Source of the DNA: Ponticoccus litoralis
GTDB taxonomy: Bacteria > Pseudomonadota > Alphaproteobacteria > Rhodobacterales > Rhodobacteraceae
DNA length: 64,000 nucleotides
Assembly: GCF_039769985.1 (NCBI RefSeq)
Contig: NZ_JBDNCH010000005.1
Coordinates: 1-64,000, forward strand
Reading direction: 5' to 3'
Positions 1 to 9,295 of the stretch are shown here, in pieces. Position numbers and translations under genes: made by a program. Under the pieces are notes generated by a model that saw nothing but the letters and a program-made list of their open reading frames with translations, was not told the DNA's origin and did no database searches. Numbering within the stretch: the first letter of the stretch is position 1; every line of letters starts with the position of its first letter.

Positions 1-701
1 GCAAGGCGCAGCGCCTCGTCGAAGTCATGGGTGATGAAGACGATGGTCTTGCCCAGCATGTCTTGAAGACGCAGGAACTCGTCCTGCATCTCGCGCCGGA
101 TCAGCGGGTCAAGCGCCGAGAAGGGCTCGTCGAGGAACCAGATGTCGGGCTCGATGGCAAGGCTGCGGGCGATGCCGACGCGCTGCTGCTGGCCGCCGGA
201 CAATTCGCGCGGGAAGTAATCCTCGCGCCCGCCCAGACCCACCAGCTCGATCACTTCCAGCGCGCGGGCGCGGCGGGTGTGAATGTCCTGCCCGCGCATC
301 TCCAGCGGGAAGGCGACATTGTCCAGAACGGTGCGGTGCGGCAGCAGGCCGAAGCTTTGGAAGACCATGCCCATCTTGTTGCGGCGCAGGTCGATCAACC
401 CGCGTTCCGACAGGTCGCCGATGACCTGCCCCTCGACCTCGACGGCGCCGCCGGTGATCTCGATCAGCCGCGACATGCAGCGCACCAGCGTCGACTTGCC
501 GGACCCCGACAGGCCCATGATCACCAGCATCTCGCCCTGCGCGATATCCAGTGAGACGTTACGCACGGCGGGCACGTAGCCGTCCGCGCGGATCGTGTCG
601 AACCCGGTTCCGGGGTCGAGCCCGGCGAGATAGGTCTCTGGCCGGGGGCCGAAGAGTTTCCAGACATTGCGGCAGGAGATCACTGGCGTGGAGGCGGGCA
701 T
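1..701 (-). CDS. Betaine/TMAO-type ABC transporter ATPase (ProV/OpuAA-like), partial
   Basis: The 3' end lies outside the window; about 233 codons are visible. This is the ATP-hydrolysing subunit that powers import of a quaternary or methylated amine. Visible motifs are Walker A GLSGSGKST (about residues 63-71), signature LSGGQQQR (167-174), Walker B DIWFLDEP (186-193) and the H-loop THD (about 224). The long stretch before Walker A, with a tyrosine- and glycine-rich segment, is typical of the glycine-betaine (ProV/OpuAA) branch. The ATG at 699-701 lies 75 bp downstream of the binding-protein gene on the same strand, so the two are presumably one operon. Substrate cannot be told from this subunit; nearby torTRS makes TMAO a candidate besides betaine. 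Confidence 0.93.
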   Translation of the reverse strand, partial: MPASTPVISCRNVWKLFGPRPETYLAGLDPGTGFDTIRADGYVPAVRNVSLDIAQGEMLVIMGLSGSGKSTLVRCMSRLIEITGGAVEVEGQVIGDLSERGLIDLRRNKMGMVFQSFGLLPHRTVLDNVAFPLEMRGQDIHTRRARALEVIELVGLGGREDYFPRELSGGQQQRVGIARSLAIEPDIWFLDEPFSALDPLIRREMQDEFLRLQDMLGKTIVFITHDFDEALRL

Positions 702-726
702 CGCGAACCTTTCGAGGGCAGGGGGT

Positions 727-750
727 CGCCCCGGACGCAGGCCCGGGGCG
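727..750 (-). promoter_or_regulatory. Intercistronic hairpin between binding-protein and ATPase genes
   Basis: Perfect 8-bp arms CGCCCCGG (727-734) and CCGGGGCG (743-750) with an 8-nt loop, in the 75-bp gap. There is no T-tract. I infer a processing or partial-termination element that keeps binding-protein mRNA above that of the membrane subunits. Confidence 0.45.
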
Positions 751-776
751 CGAAGACAGGGTGGAAAGCGCGGCGC

Positions 777-1727
777 TCAGGCGTCGCCGTCCACCCAGGG
801 CTTCCAGACGGATTCGTTCTGCTCCAGCCATTCGGCGGCAGCGTCTTCCGGCTCCAGTTCGTCGATGTCGACCAGCTTCGCCATCTCGGCGATCTGCGGG
901 TTGGTAAAGCTGATGCGGGTCAGCGTGGCATAGGCGGCGGGCCATTTCTCTTCCATGCCATCCCATGCGGCCTTCTTCAGGTAGCCGTTGGCGGGATTGC
1001 CGCAGTCATAGGTCATGTCGGGGTTCGGGCCGACGGCGGGATCCTCCTTGCAGCCCTCGGTGTATTCCGGGAACTCGACGAATTCGCCGGGATAGAGCGC
1101 CTCGACGAAGTTCGGCGTCCAGTTGAAGATCACCACCGGGCGCTTGTCGCGCTCTGCCGCGCCGACCTCGGCCCAAAGCGCCGAGGCAGAGCCCGCGTTG
1201 ACCACGACAAAATCCATGTCCAGCGCGTCGACCCGTTCCTGATCGTGCTTCAGCCAGTCCACCGGACCACCCAGAAAGCGGCCCTTCTCGCCGGTCTCGG
1301 GCGTGGCGAAGGCGGCGGCGCAGGCGTTCAGCGCCTCCCAGTCGGGCAGGCCGGGGCAGGCTTCCTTGGTCCAGAGCGGATACCACCAGTCCTCGCGGGT
1401 GATGGCGTCATGGTCGCCGGCGTCGTGCAGGCCGCCCTTTTCCATCGCCGTCTCGAAGGCCGGGCCGAAGGCGCCTTCCCAGACCTCCATTTCCAGTGTC
1501 ACATCGCCAAGGCGCACGGATTCGTAGACCGCCTGACTGTCGGTCGAGACGTATTCGACGCTGTTGCCCATGGATTCGAAGATCTGGCCGACGACGTGGC
1601 TCATGACGATCTGGCTGGACCAGTTGTGGATCGGGATAACGATGGGATCGGAACTGTCCTCGGCATAGGCGGCAGAGACGGAGGCCAGCGTCAGCGCGGT
1701 GGCCGACAGCAAGAGTTTGGTGCTCAT
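777..1727 (-). CDS. Periplasmic glycine-betaine/TMAO-type substrate-binding protein (ProX/TmoX-like)
   Basis: 316 aa. Cleavable signal peptide (hydrophobic LLLSATALTLASVSA, then AYA-ED). Mature protein has the OpuAC/ProX fold hallmarks: early IPIHNWSSQIV, an EVWEGAFG segment, REDWWYPLW and NWTPNF, so several tryptophans are placed to build an aromatic cage for a quaternary or N-oxide ammonium head group, plus a nearby glutamate. These tryptophan/glutamate segments fit the TMAO-binding protein TmoX of roseobacters as well as betaine-binding proteins; I cannot separate them without alignment. The start was chosen at 1727 because it begins the signal peptide; the reading frame is open further upstream. 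It sits upstream of the ATPase gene and is divergent from torR with 184 bp between. Confidence 0.9.
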   Translation of the reverse strand: MSTKLLLSATALTLASVSAAYAEDSSDPIVIPIHNWSSQIVMSHVVGQIFESMGNSVEYVSTDSQAVYESVRLGDVTLEMEVWEGAFGPAFETAMEKGGLHDAGDHDAITREDWWYPLWTKEACPGLPDWEALNACAAAFATPETGEKGRFLGGPVDWLKHDQERVDALDMDFVVVNAGSASALWAEVGAAERDKRPVVIFNWTPNFVEALYPGEFVEFPEYTEGCKEDPAVGPNPDMTYDCGNPANGYLKKAAWDGMEEKWPAAYATLTRISFTNPQIAEMAKLVDIDELEPEDAAAEWLEQNESVWKPWVDGDA

Positions 1728-1864
1728 GAAGTTTCCCTGTTCTGAAGATCGACTATTGGCGTCGCACCGGGTCCGGCTGCCCGGATCTTCGGCACGCGCA
1801 TCCCGATTCTTAGGCAGCGGATGTGAACAGGTCAGGCCCGGTGCATGAACGGGCTGGGCTGGAA

Positions 1865-1882
1865 TGTTAAAATTTGTTAACA
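1865..1882. promoter_or_regulatory. Inverted repeat TGTTAA-N6-TTAACA, candidate operator
   Basis: Perfect 6-bp arms around AATTTG in the divergent region between torR and the binding-protein gene, about 30 bp before the torR start. It is the only AT-rich island in this region. Candidate site for TorR or another regulator acting on either gene; function inferred only from position and symmetry. Confidence 0.4.
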
Positions 1883-1911
1883 GGAAAAGTAACTCTTCCC
1901 TTGGTGAGACC

Positions 1912-2604
1912 ATGGCGCATATCCTCGTGATCGAAGACGAACCGGTGTCCCGGGCCGCGCTGGCAAGCTATCTGGCGGCGCAGGGCTACGGGGTTTCGGA
2001 AGCCGACAGCGCACAGGAGGCCGAGCGCATCCTGTCGGAACAGGTCGTCGACCTGATGCTGGTGGACATCAACCTGCCGGGCAAGGACGGGCTGCGGATC
2101 ACCCGGGAACAGCGCGCGCTGTCGGATATCGGCATCATCCTCGTCACCGGGCGCGACGACGAGGTCGACCGCATCGTCGGGCTGGAGATCGGCGCCGACG
2201 ACTACGTCTGCAAGCCCTTCAACCGGCGCGAGCTGCTGGCGCGGATCAAGAACCTGCTCTACCGCACCGGGCAGGCGGGCCATGCGGCGCGGCAGGTCCA
2301 CCGCTTCGAGGGCTTCTGTTTCGACACGCGCTCGCGGCGGCTGGAAGATGCCAATGGCGAGACGGTGCCGCTGACCCGGGCCGAGTTCGAGGTGCTGCAC
2401 CATCTGGTGTCCTGCGCCGGGCAGGTGGTGACGCGGGACGTGCTGATGGGGCGGATGACGCATCGGCAGTACGGCGCCAACCCGCGCACGGTGGACGTGC
2501 TGATCCGCCGCCTGCGCGCCAAGCTGGAAAGCGACCCCGCCAACCCTGCGATCATCTGCACCGTGCACGGCGAGGGCTACGCCTTCACACCGCACGTCTC
2601 GTGA
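1912..2604 (+). CDS. torR: Response regulator TorR (OmpR/PhoB family)
   Basis: 230 aa. N-terminal receiver domain: acidic pocket at E8/D9 in VIEDEP, phosphoacceptor D52 in LMLVDINLPG, T/K switch with K101 in DDYVCKP. C-terminal winged helix ends DVLIRRLRAKLE...GYAF. The order and spacing VEDEP-x-LVDINLP-x-GIILVTGR-x-DRIVGLEIGADDYV closely follow E. coli TorR, the regulator of TMAO respiration, rather than generic OmpR proteins. The upstream ATG at 1864 would add 16 unrelated residues, so the start with MAHILVIEDEP is preferred. It is convergent with and overlaps the end of the torS gene by 20 bp. No torCAD-type reductase genes are in this window, so its targets may be transport or catabolic genes. 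Confidence 0.88.
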   Translation: MAHILVIEDEPVSRAALASYLAAQGYGVSEADSAQEAERILSEQVVDLMLVDINLPGKDGLRITREQRALSDIGIILVTGRDDEVDRIVGLEIGADDYVCKPFNRRELLARIKNLLYRTGQAGHAARQVHRFEGFCFDTRSRRLEDANGETVPLTRAEFEVLHHLVSCAGQVVTRDVLMGRMTHRQYGANPRTVDVLIRRLRAKLESDPANPAIICTVHGEGYAFTPHVS

Positions 2605-5499
2605 CAGGCGGCGCCCCCAGCGCCTCTTGCATCGCGGCCTGCATCGCCTCGGTGATCCCGGCCATCTGCGCCACCAGCGCGGCGGTATCCTCTGCACCGG
2701 TCTCGATCCGCTCCAGCAGGGCGCGGGCATCGGCCTGATCGTAATTGCCCACCGTGCCCTTCATCCGGTGGGCGACATCGCGCAGCGCCTCCGCCTGCCC
2801 CGCCTCCAGCGCCGCCTCAAGGGCCCATTGTTCCTGCTCGATGCGGTCGACGAACAGCCGGGCAATCCGCTCGCTGCCCTCGGCGCCGAAATCCGCCCGG
2901 TCCCGCGCCAGCGCGAGGCGCATCACCGCGACCCGCGCATGGGCGGCGGAAACCGGCATCCGGGGCGAGGGAAAGACCTGCCCGCGCGCACCCCGGCTGA
3001 CCGCCTCCAGCGCCCGGGCCAGCCGTTCCGGCGCCACCGGCTTGGCAACGAAACCGGACATCCCCGCATCCAGATGCCCGGCGATCTGGTCTTCCATGAC
3101 ATGCGCCGACAGGCCGATGACCGGCAGCGCCGCGATCCCCGGGTCGGAACTGGCGCGGATGCGCCGGGTCGCCTCCAGCCCGTCGATGCCGGGCAGTTTC
3201 ACATCCATCAGGACCACGTCGAAATCCTGCCGCGCCAGCAGCTCCAGCGCGGTCTCGGCGTCGGATACGCAAAGACAGCCGTGGCCCATCCGCTCCAGAT
3301 AGCCCTGGGCGACCATCTGGTTGATGTCGTTGTCCTCGACCACCAGCACCGACAGCGGCACCGCGGCGGGCGCCATGGGTTCCGCGTCCTCGACCCCGGC
3401 AAGGGCTGCGGCCTCGCCCTCGGCCAGATCGAGGGTCAGCGCGAAGACCGACCCCACGCCCTTGGTGCTCTCCAGCGTCAGCGAGGCGCCAAGCGCATCG
3501 GCGAAGCGCTTGCTGATCGCAAGCCCCAGCCCGGTGCCGCCGTAGCGGGCGCTGGTGGTGGTGTCCTCCTGTTCGAAGGCCTCGAAGATCCGCGCCTTGG
3601 CCGCCTCGGAGACGCCGCGCCCGGTGTCGCTGATCTCGAAGGTGACGCGGTGCAACGCCGGGCCAAGCGCCGTCGCGCGCAGGCGCAGCACCACCTCGCC
3701 CCGGTCGGTGAACTTCAGCGCGTTGGACAGCAGGTTGAACAGGATCTGCCGCAGCTTGGCCACGTCGCCCTGCAGCACGTCGACCAGATCGTCGGGGCAG
3801 TCCAGCAACAGGCGCAGCCCCTTGGCCTCGGCCCCCGGACGGATCAGCGCCAGCACGTCCCGGGCCAGCGTATGCAGCGAGAAGGGCAGCGCCACCAGCT
3901 CCAGCCCGCCATGCTGCATCTTCGAATAATCGAGGATGTCGTTCAGGATCTGCAACAGGTTCTGCCCCGAGGCGCGGGCCGCCTTGGCCCGCTCGGCCTG
4001 CCGGGACGACAGCGGGTCCTCGGACAGCGCATGCATCAGCCCCAGCATCCCGTTCAGCGGTGTGCGGATCTCGTGGCTCATCATGGCAAGGAACTCGGAC
4101 TTGGCGCGGTCCGCATCCTCGGCCTTGTCGCGGGCCTCGCGCAGGGCGGCGGCCTCCAGCTGCAACTGCTCGGTCTGCTCGGCGACGCGGCGCTCCGTGT
4201 TGGTGCGATGGTCCAGAAGCTCGCGTTCCGTGGCATCGCGCTGCGCCTCCAGCGCGCGCTTGGCGATGGCCTGCAGGCGGAAGCTTTCGGTGGCCGCCTC
4301 CATGCGGGCGATCTCATCCGTGCCGCGCGCCTGGATCGGCTCGGTCCAGGCGGCCCTCGGCCAGCGCCATCATGTCCTGATGCAGCCGGTCGAGCGGGCA
4401 AGGGTGATGCGCCCGCGCACGATGAACCACAGCACCGCGAGCGCCAGGAAGAAGCCCGCGATCGCCGCCGCGCTAGCTGCGCATCTGCGCGCGCCCCATG
4501 TCGCGGGCGACCGTCTCGGCAGAGCCCACCGCAAGGCGCTGCAACTGGTCGGCCACGCTGGCCGATTCCTCGGTCAGATGGGTGGCGGCCTCCTGCAGGG
4601 TCAGCTTCAGCGCCCCGATCCCGGCCCGGGTGTCGAGTATGGCGCCCTGAAGCGCGAAAAGGCTGGCGGCAGGGGATGTCCGCCGATTGGAGTTCCGTCA
4701 GCGTGTCCTGCGCCAGCTGCAGGCGCGCCGGGTCGCGGATCGCGGCCACCCGGCGCGAGACGATGTGAAGCTCGGACAGGAAGGCGGCTTCGATGCCCGC
4801 CAGTTCGGCGGGCGTCCTCGGCATCCTCGATGCGGTTGATCAACAGCCCGACCTCGGCGGTGCGGGACCGCAATTCGTACATCAGCCCCATCTGGAACAG
4901 GTCCACCTCCAGCAGCTTGTCCAGCGCCTCCAGCCCGCTGTCGCTGCCAAGCGGCGCGCCGGTGTCGCCGTAGAGGCTGGAGATCACCGCCGTCGCGCCC
5001 ATCTCGGCATTGGCGACCAGCGTGTCGGACATGTCCAGCAGCGTGTTGGCCGCCGTCAGCGCGCGGCTGGACCGTTCCTGCAACAGCCGGTCGGCAGCGA
5101 TGCGGCGGGCGACCAGCCGGTTCAGCTCGGCCAGCGACTCGATCGACCCGGGACATCGGCGGCCCCCAGCGCCGCGATATCGGCGCCGCGCTGCGCGTCC
5201 AGCCGTTGCAGGCGGCGCGTCAGCGCGTCGACCTGATCCTTCAGGTCGTGGAACAGGGCTTCGCGGTCGCGCTGGTCGGTCATCTCTGCCAGCTGCGGCG
5301 CGATGGCGACGATCAGCGTGCTTTCCTCGGCGATGCCGCGCACGTCGTCCATGGCCGGGATGGTCTGGCGGATCACGTCCGACTGGCGGATGGCAAGACT
5401 GCGCAGCTCGACAAGCCCCAGCAGCCCGGCCAGCGTCGGCAGCCCGGCGATCAGAATGAACGCAAGCAGCAGTTTGCCCCGCAGGCCCGGCTGTCTCAT
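2585..5499 (-). CDS. torS: Hybrid sensor kinase TorS, frame broken several times
   Basis: The parts in order are: N-terminal membrane anchor (LLLAFILIAGLPTLAGLLGL) starting at 5499; long helical periplasmic sensor; linker with coiled coil; HisKA with MSHEIRTPLNGMLG; HATPase (NLLSNALKF, GTGLGLAISKRF); receiver with LVVEDNDINQ and VVLMDVKLPG; C-terminal HPt with DVAHRMKGT. This is the TorS architecture (phosphorelay His-Asp-His, then TorR). The kinase-receiver-HPt part is intact (from about 4303 down to 2585). The sensor part changes frame near 5150, 4815, 4690 and again between about 4480 and 4350, so it is either a decayed gene or, as I favour, a stretch with sequencing indels, since all frames remain translatable into coherent TorS-like segments. 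Divergent from torT, convergent with torR. Confidence 0.85.
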
Positions 5500-5586
5500 G
5501 GCATCGCGGTCCGTTCCCTGTGGTCCCTCAGGGACTATGCGGCCAAACCCGTTGCCGCCAAAGGGAAATGCTGCGAGAATCCCGCG

Positions 5587-6633
5587 ATGCGTCCGTTTCG
5601 TCACGTCTTCCTGCTGGCAGCCCTGGCTGCCGCGCCTGCCGGGGCCTGGGAGATCGAGGTGCCGCGCGCCGGAGAGGCCGAAGGCGCGCCCGGTGAGGTC
5701 ATGACCTACACGCCGCTGGAAACCGCCTCGCGCGACTGGACGCTCTGCGTCGCCTATCCGCACCTTAAGGATTCCTACTGGCTCAGCGTCAACCACGGCA
5801 TGGTCGAAGAGGCCCGCCGCCTTGGCGTGTCCTTCCGGCTGGTCGAGGCCGGGGGCTATCCCAACCTCGACCGGCAGCGCCAGCAGGTACTGGACTGCGT
5901 GGCCGAGGGCGCCGATGCGCTGATCCTTGGCGCGGTGTCCTTCGACGGCATGACGCCCACGGTCGAGCAGGTCGCGCAGCGCATCCCGGTGATCGCCGCC
6001 GTCAACGACATCGCGGGCGCGGGGGTCACCGCCAAGGTCGGGGTGTCATGGACCCGCATGGGCGCCGTCGCCGGAGAGGTGGTCGCCAGCCGCCATCCCG
6101 CCGGCACCCCGCCGGTCAAGCTCGCGTGGTTCCCCGGCCCCGAGGCGGCGGGCTGGGTGCGCTTTGTCGAGGCCGGCTTTCGGCAGGCGATCGAGGGCAG
6201 CGCGGTCGAGATCGCGGTGACCAAATATGGCGACACCGGGCGCGAGATCCAGGTGACCCTCGTCGAAGAGGCGCTGGATGCCGAACCCGGGCTTGCCTAT
6301 CTCGTCGGCGCCGCCCCCGCCGCCGAGGTCGCGGTGTCGCTGCTGCGGACGCGCGGCGCCGAGGGCCGGGTGCAGATCGTTTCGGACTACATGACCCACG
6401 CGATCTACCGGGGCATCTACCGGGGCAAGATCCTTGCCGCGCCGACGGATTTCCCGGTCCTGCAGGGCCGCATGGCCATCGAATTCGCGGTGCGCGCGCT
6501 GGAAGGCTCTCTGGTCCACACCGACGCCGGACCGCAGATCCGGGCCATCCGCGCCGAAGACCTGTCGCGCGCGCAGCTGGAAGAGACGCTTGCCCCGGCC
6601 AGCTTCGTGCCGGTTTTCAAGTTTCCGCAGTAG
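5587..6633 (+). CDS. torT: Periplasmic TMAO-sensing protein TorT
   Basis: 348 aa. Signal peptide HVFLLAALAAAPAGAW; mature periplasmic-binding-protein fold of the LacI/ribose-binding type (KDSYWLSVNHGMVEEA, VLDCVAEGADALILGAVSFDG). TorT binds TMAO and docks on the TorS sensor domain. Length matches TorT/DorX (about 340 aa). Start at 5587 chosen because the signal peptide begins there; it is 87 bp from the divergent torS start. Together with torR and torS it forms a complete three-part sensor. I see no DMSO/TMAO reductase gene nearby. Confidence 0.85.
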   Translation: MRPFRHVFLLAALAAAPAGAWEIEVPRAGEAEGAPGEVMTYTPLETASRDWTLCVAYPHLKDSYWLSVNHGMVEEARRLGVSFRLVEAGGYPNLDRQRQQVLDCVAEGADALILGAVSFDGMTPTVEQVAQRIPVIAAVNDIAGAGVTAKVGVSWTRMGAVAGEVVASRHPAGTPPVKLAWFPGPEAAGWVRFVEAGFRQAIEGSAVEIAVTKYGDTGREIQVTLVEEALDAEPGLAYLVGAAPAAEVAVSLLRTRGAEGRVQIVSDYMTHAIYRGIYRGKILAAPTDFPVLQGRMAIEFAVRALEGSLVHTDAGPQIRAIRAEDLSRAQLEETLAPASFVPVFKFPQ

Positions 6634-6930
6634 CGCAAGGGCGCCCTGCCCCGCCGGGCCCTGGGGACCGCAGGCTTGGCCGACCGCCCTGCCCGTAGCC
6701 GGGCCGCCGCAACGCAGATCCCGGGGGCGCGATGCCCCTGCTCTGCCCCCGTAGCACGTCGGGAAGAAGCGCTGCCGACAGGTTGTGGCCACGCGCGCGG
6801 CCTCCACATCGCGCAGCGGGTGGCGGGTGGCCATAACCGGGTCTCAGGTCTCAACAGTGGTCTTGCTGAACCACACCGCTGAGGAGACGCCACCCGGTGT
6901 CGCGCCGCCCCTTGCCGGGCGGCGCTGGCC

Positions 6931-9291
6931 TTATTCCCCGTAGGGCACCCATATGTTCTTGATCTGCGTGGCCTGCCGGATGAAGACCTCGCCCTCCGCC
7001 TCGGCGCTGGTCCAGTCCCATGCGCGCCCGTGATCGGTGAAGACCCGCTTGAGGTTGCCCGTCGACAACCGTTCCACCTCTGCCGAAAGCGCGGGCGTGG
7101 TGAAGGCCCAGAGCAGGTCCACGTCGTTGTGCTTCGCCAGTTCGCGGGCCAGCGGTTCCGTGTCGCCGGTGACGATATTCAGCACGCCGCCGGGCAGGTC
7201 CGAGGTCTCCAGCACCTGGTAGAAGTCGGTCGCGGACAGCGGATGCGCCTCGGACGCCACGGCCACCACGCGGTTTCCGGTGGCGATCAGCGGCGCCACC
7301 GCCGAAACGAAGCCCAGAAGCGGACTTTCCTCGGGGCAGATCACGCCCGCGACGCCGATGGGTTCCGGCACCGCCAGCGCGAGCCCCTTCATCGGCGGCA
7401 TGTGCACCGTGCCCTCGACCTTGTCCGCCCAAGCGCCATAGCTGAACAGGCGCGAAACGGCGGCCATGACCTCGGCCCGCGCCCTGTCGGGTTTGACCCC
7501 GGTCTGCGCGGTGAGGCGCTCGGCGAATTCGTCCACGCGGGCCGAGAGGTTCTCGCCCATGTAATACAGCACCTGCGCGCGGTTGTGCTGGGTCTTCGAC
7601 CCCCAGCTTTTCGCGCCGCGCGCCGCCTCGACCGCGTTGCGGATGTCCTTGCGGTTGCCCTCGCCGACCTCGCCCAGCACGTTGCCCTTGGCGCCCACCA
7701 CCGGGCGCGCGTTGCCGCCGTCGGGCCGCGCCTGCTTGCCGCCGATGTAGAACTTCGCCGTCCGGTCCACCGGGTCGAGGCTGAAGCCCTTCGCCGCCAC
7801 GGGGGCAGCCGCCTTGCGCTCGGACGCCTTGGCGAAGGCACGCGGCTTGAGGTAGTCATAGCACCCCTCGCGCCCGCCCTCGCGGTCGAAACCGCTTTCC
7901 TTGACGCCGCCGAAACCGACGCCCGCGTCCATCACGTTGGTGCAGTTGACCCAGACGATGCCCGCCTGAACCTTTGCCGCGAGGTCGAGCGCGAGGTTGA
8001 TGTTCTCGCTCCAGATGCTGGCGGCCAGACCGTAACGGGTGTGGTTGGCCAGCGTCACCGCCTCGTCCGGGGTGCGGAACGTCATCGACACGGCGACGGG
8101 GCCAAAGATTTCCTCTGTCGCGGCCTCGCAGGTGGCGGGCACATCGCGGAGCAGGGTCGGCGGGTAGAAGCTGCCCGTGGCGGGCACCGCTCCCGACTGC
8201 ACCAGCGTGGCCCCGGCGGCGACGGCGCGGTCCACCATCCCGGCGATGCGGTCGCGCTGCGCGCCGTCGATCACCGCGGAGAGGTCGATGGTCTTGTCGA
8301 GCGAGCCGCCGATGCGCAGGGTCTTCATCCGCTCCGCCAGCCGCGCGTGGAAGGTGTCCGAGATACCCTCCTGCACCAGCAGCCGCGACCCGGCACAGCA
8401 GACCTGCCCCTGATTGAACCAGATGGCATCGACGACACCCTCGACCGCCGCGTCGATGTCGGCATCCTCGCAGACGATGAAGGGCGACTTGCCGCCCAGT
8501 TCCAGCGTCAGGCTCTTGCCCTGCCCCGCCGTCGCCTCGCGGATGCGGCGCCCGACCTCTGTCGAGCCGGTGAAGGCCACCTTGTCGGCACCTTCATGCG
8601 CGGCGATCAGGGCGCCGGTCTCGCCATCGCCGGTAACGATGTTCAGCACGCCGGCGGGCAGCCCCGCCGCCTGCGCCAGCTCGGCAAACAGCAGCGCCGT
8701 CAGCGGCGTCGCCTCGGCGGGCTTCAGCACCACCGCGTTCCCCAGCGCCAGCGCGGGCGCCAGTTTCCACGCCAGCATCAGGAAGGGGAAGTTCCACGGG
8801 ATCACCTGCCCCACGACGCCCACGGGGTCGTAGCCCGCGAACTGGCTGTCCTGCAGCTGCGCCCAGCCCGCGTGATGGTAGAAGTGGCGGGCGGCGAGCG
8901 GAATGTCGATGTCGCGCGTCTCGCGGATCGACTTGCCGTTGTCCAGCGCCTCGACCACCGCGATCAGGCGGGAATTGCGCTGGATGATCCGCGCCAGCGC
9001 ATACAGCTTCAGGGCGCGCTCATAGCCCGGCAGCGCGGCCCAGCCCTTTTGTGCCCGGCGTGCCGCCTTGAAGGCCGCATCCACATCCGCCGCAACCCCC
9101 TGCGAGACCTGCGCCAGCGCCTTGCCGGTGGCGGGCTCGGAGGTGTCGAAGCCCTCGGCGGGTTTGGTGAAGGCGCCGTCGATGAAATGGCCGAAGCGCG
9201 CGTCGTGCGAGGCAAGCCAGGCGCGCGCGGCGCTGTCGTCCTCTGTGCTGGGGGCGTAATCCATGCTGTCGAAGTAGCTCGCGACTGTCAT
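6931..9291 (-). CDS. Two-domain aldehyde dehydrogenase, ALDH16 family
   Basis: 786 aa, twice normal ALDH length. The N-terminal domain (about 1-480) is a full enzyme: IPWNFPFLMLAWKLAPAL, LELGGKSPFIV with catalytic Glu, and FNQGQVCCAGSR with the catalytic cysteine. The second half (about 520-786) is ALDH-like (FYIGGKQARPDGG, GVICPEESPLLGF) but has no catalytic-cysteine motif. That is the layout of bacterial ALDH16, in which the second domain is structural. It starts 4 bp after deoC, so DERA (which releases acetaldehyde from 2-deoxyribose-5-phosphate) and this enzyme would act in sequence, acetaldehyde being oxidised to acetate with NAD. Substrate is inferred from the neighbour. Confidence 0.9.
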   Translation of the reverse strand: MTVASYFDSMDYAPSTEDDSAARAWLASHDARFGHFIDGAFTKPAEGFDTSEPATGKALAQVSQGVAADVDAAFKAARRAQKGWAALPGYERALKLYALARIIQRNSRLIAVVEALDNGKSIRETRDIDIPLAARHFYHHAGWAQLQDSQFAGYDPVGVVGQVIPWNFPFLMLAWKLAPALALGNAVVLKPAEATPLTALLFAELAQAAGLPAGVLNIVTGDGETGALIAAHEGADKVAFTGSTEVGRRIREATAGQGKSLTLELGGKSPFIVCEDADIDAAVEGVVDAIWFNQGQVCCAGSRLLVQEGISDTFHARLAERMKTLRIGGSLDKTIDLSAVIDGAQRDRIAGMVDRAVAAGATLVQSGAVPATGSFYPPTLLRDVPATCEAATEEIFGPVAVSMTFRTPDEAVTLANHTRYGLAASIWSENINLALDLAAKVQAGIVWVNCTNVMDAGVGFGGVKESGFDREGGREGCYDYLKPRAFAKASERKAAAPVAAKGFSLDPVDRTAKFYIGGKQARPDGGNARPVVGAKGNVLGEVGEGNRKDIRNAVEAARGAKSWGSKTQHNRAQVLYYMGENLSARVDEFAERLTAQTGVKPDRARAEVMAAVSRLFSYGAWADKVEGTVHMPPMKGLALAVPEPIGVAGVICPEESPLLGFVSAVAPLIATGNRVVAVASEAHPLSATDFYQVLETSDLPGGVLNIVTGDTEPLARELAKHNDVDLLWAFTTPALSAEVERLSTGNLKRVFTDHGRAWDWTSAEAEGEVFIRQATQIKNIWVPYGE

Positions 9292-9295
9292 TGGG

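Noticed and set aside
2627..4768. 713-codon open frame opposite torS
   Set aside because: Antisense shadow of a GC-rich gene; composition (His/Gln/Arg/Gly-rich, no motif) is not protein-like, while the opposite strand encodes clear kinase domains.
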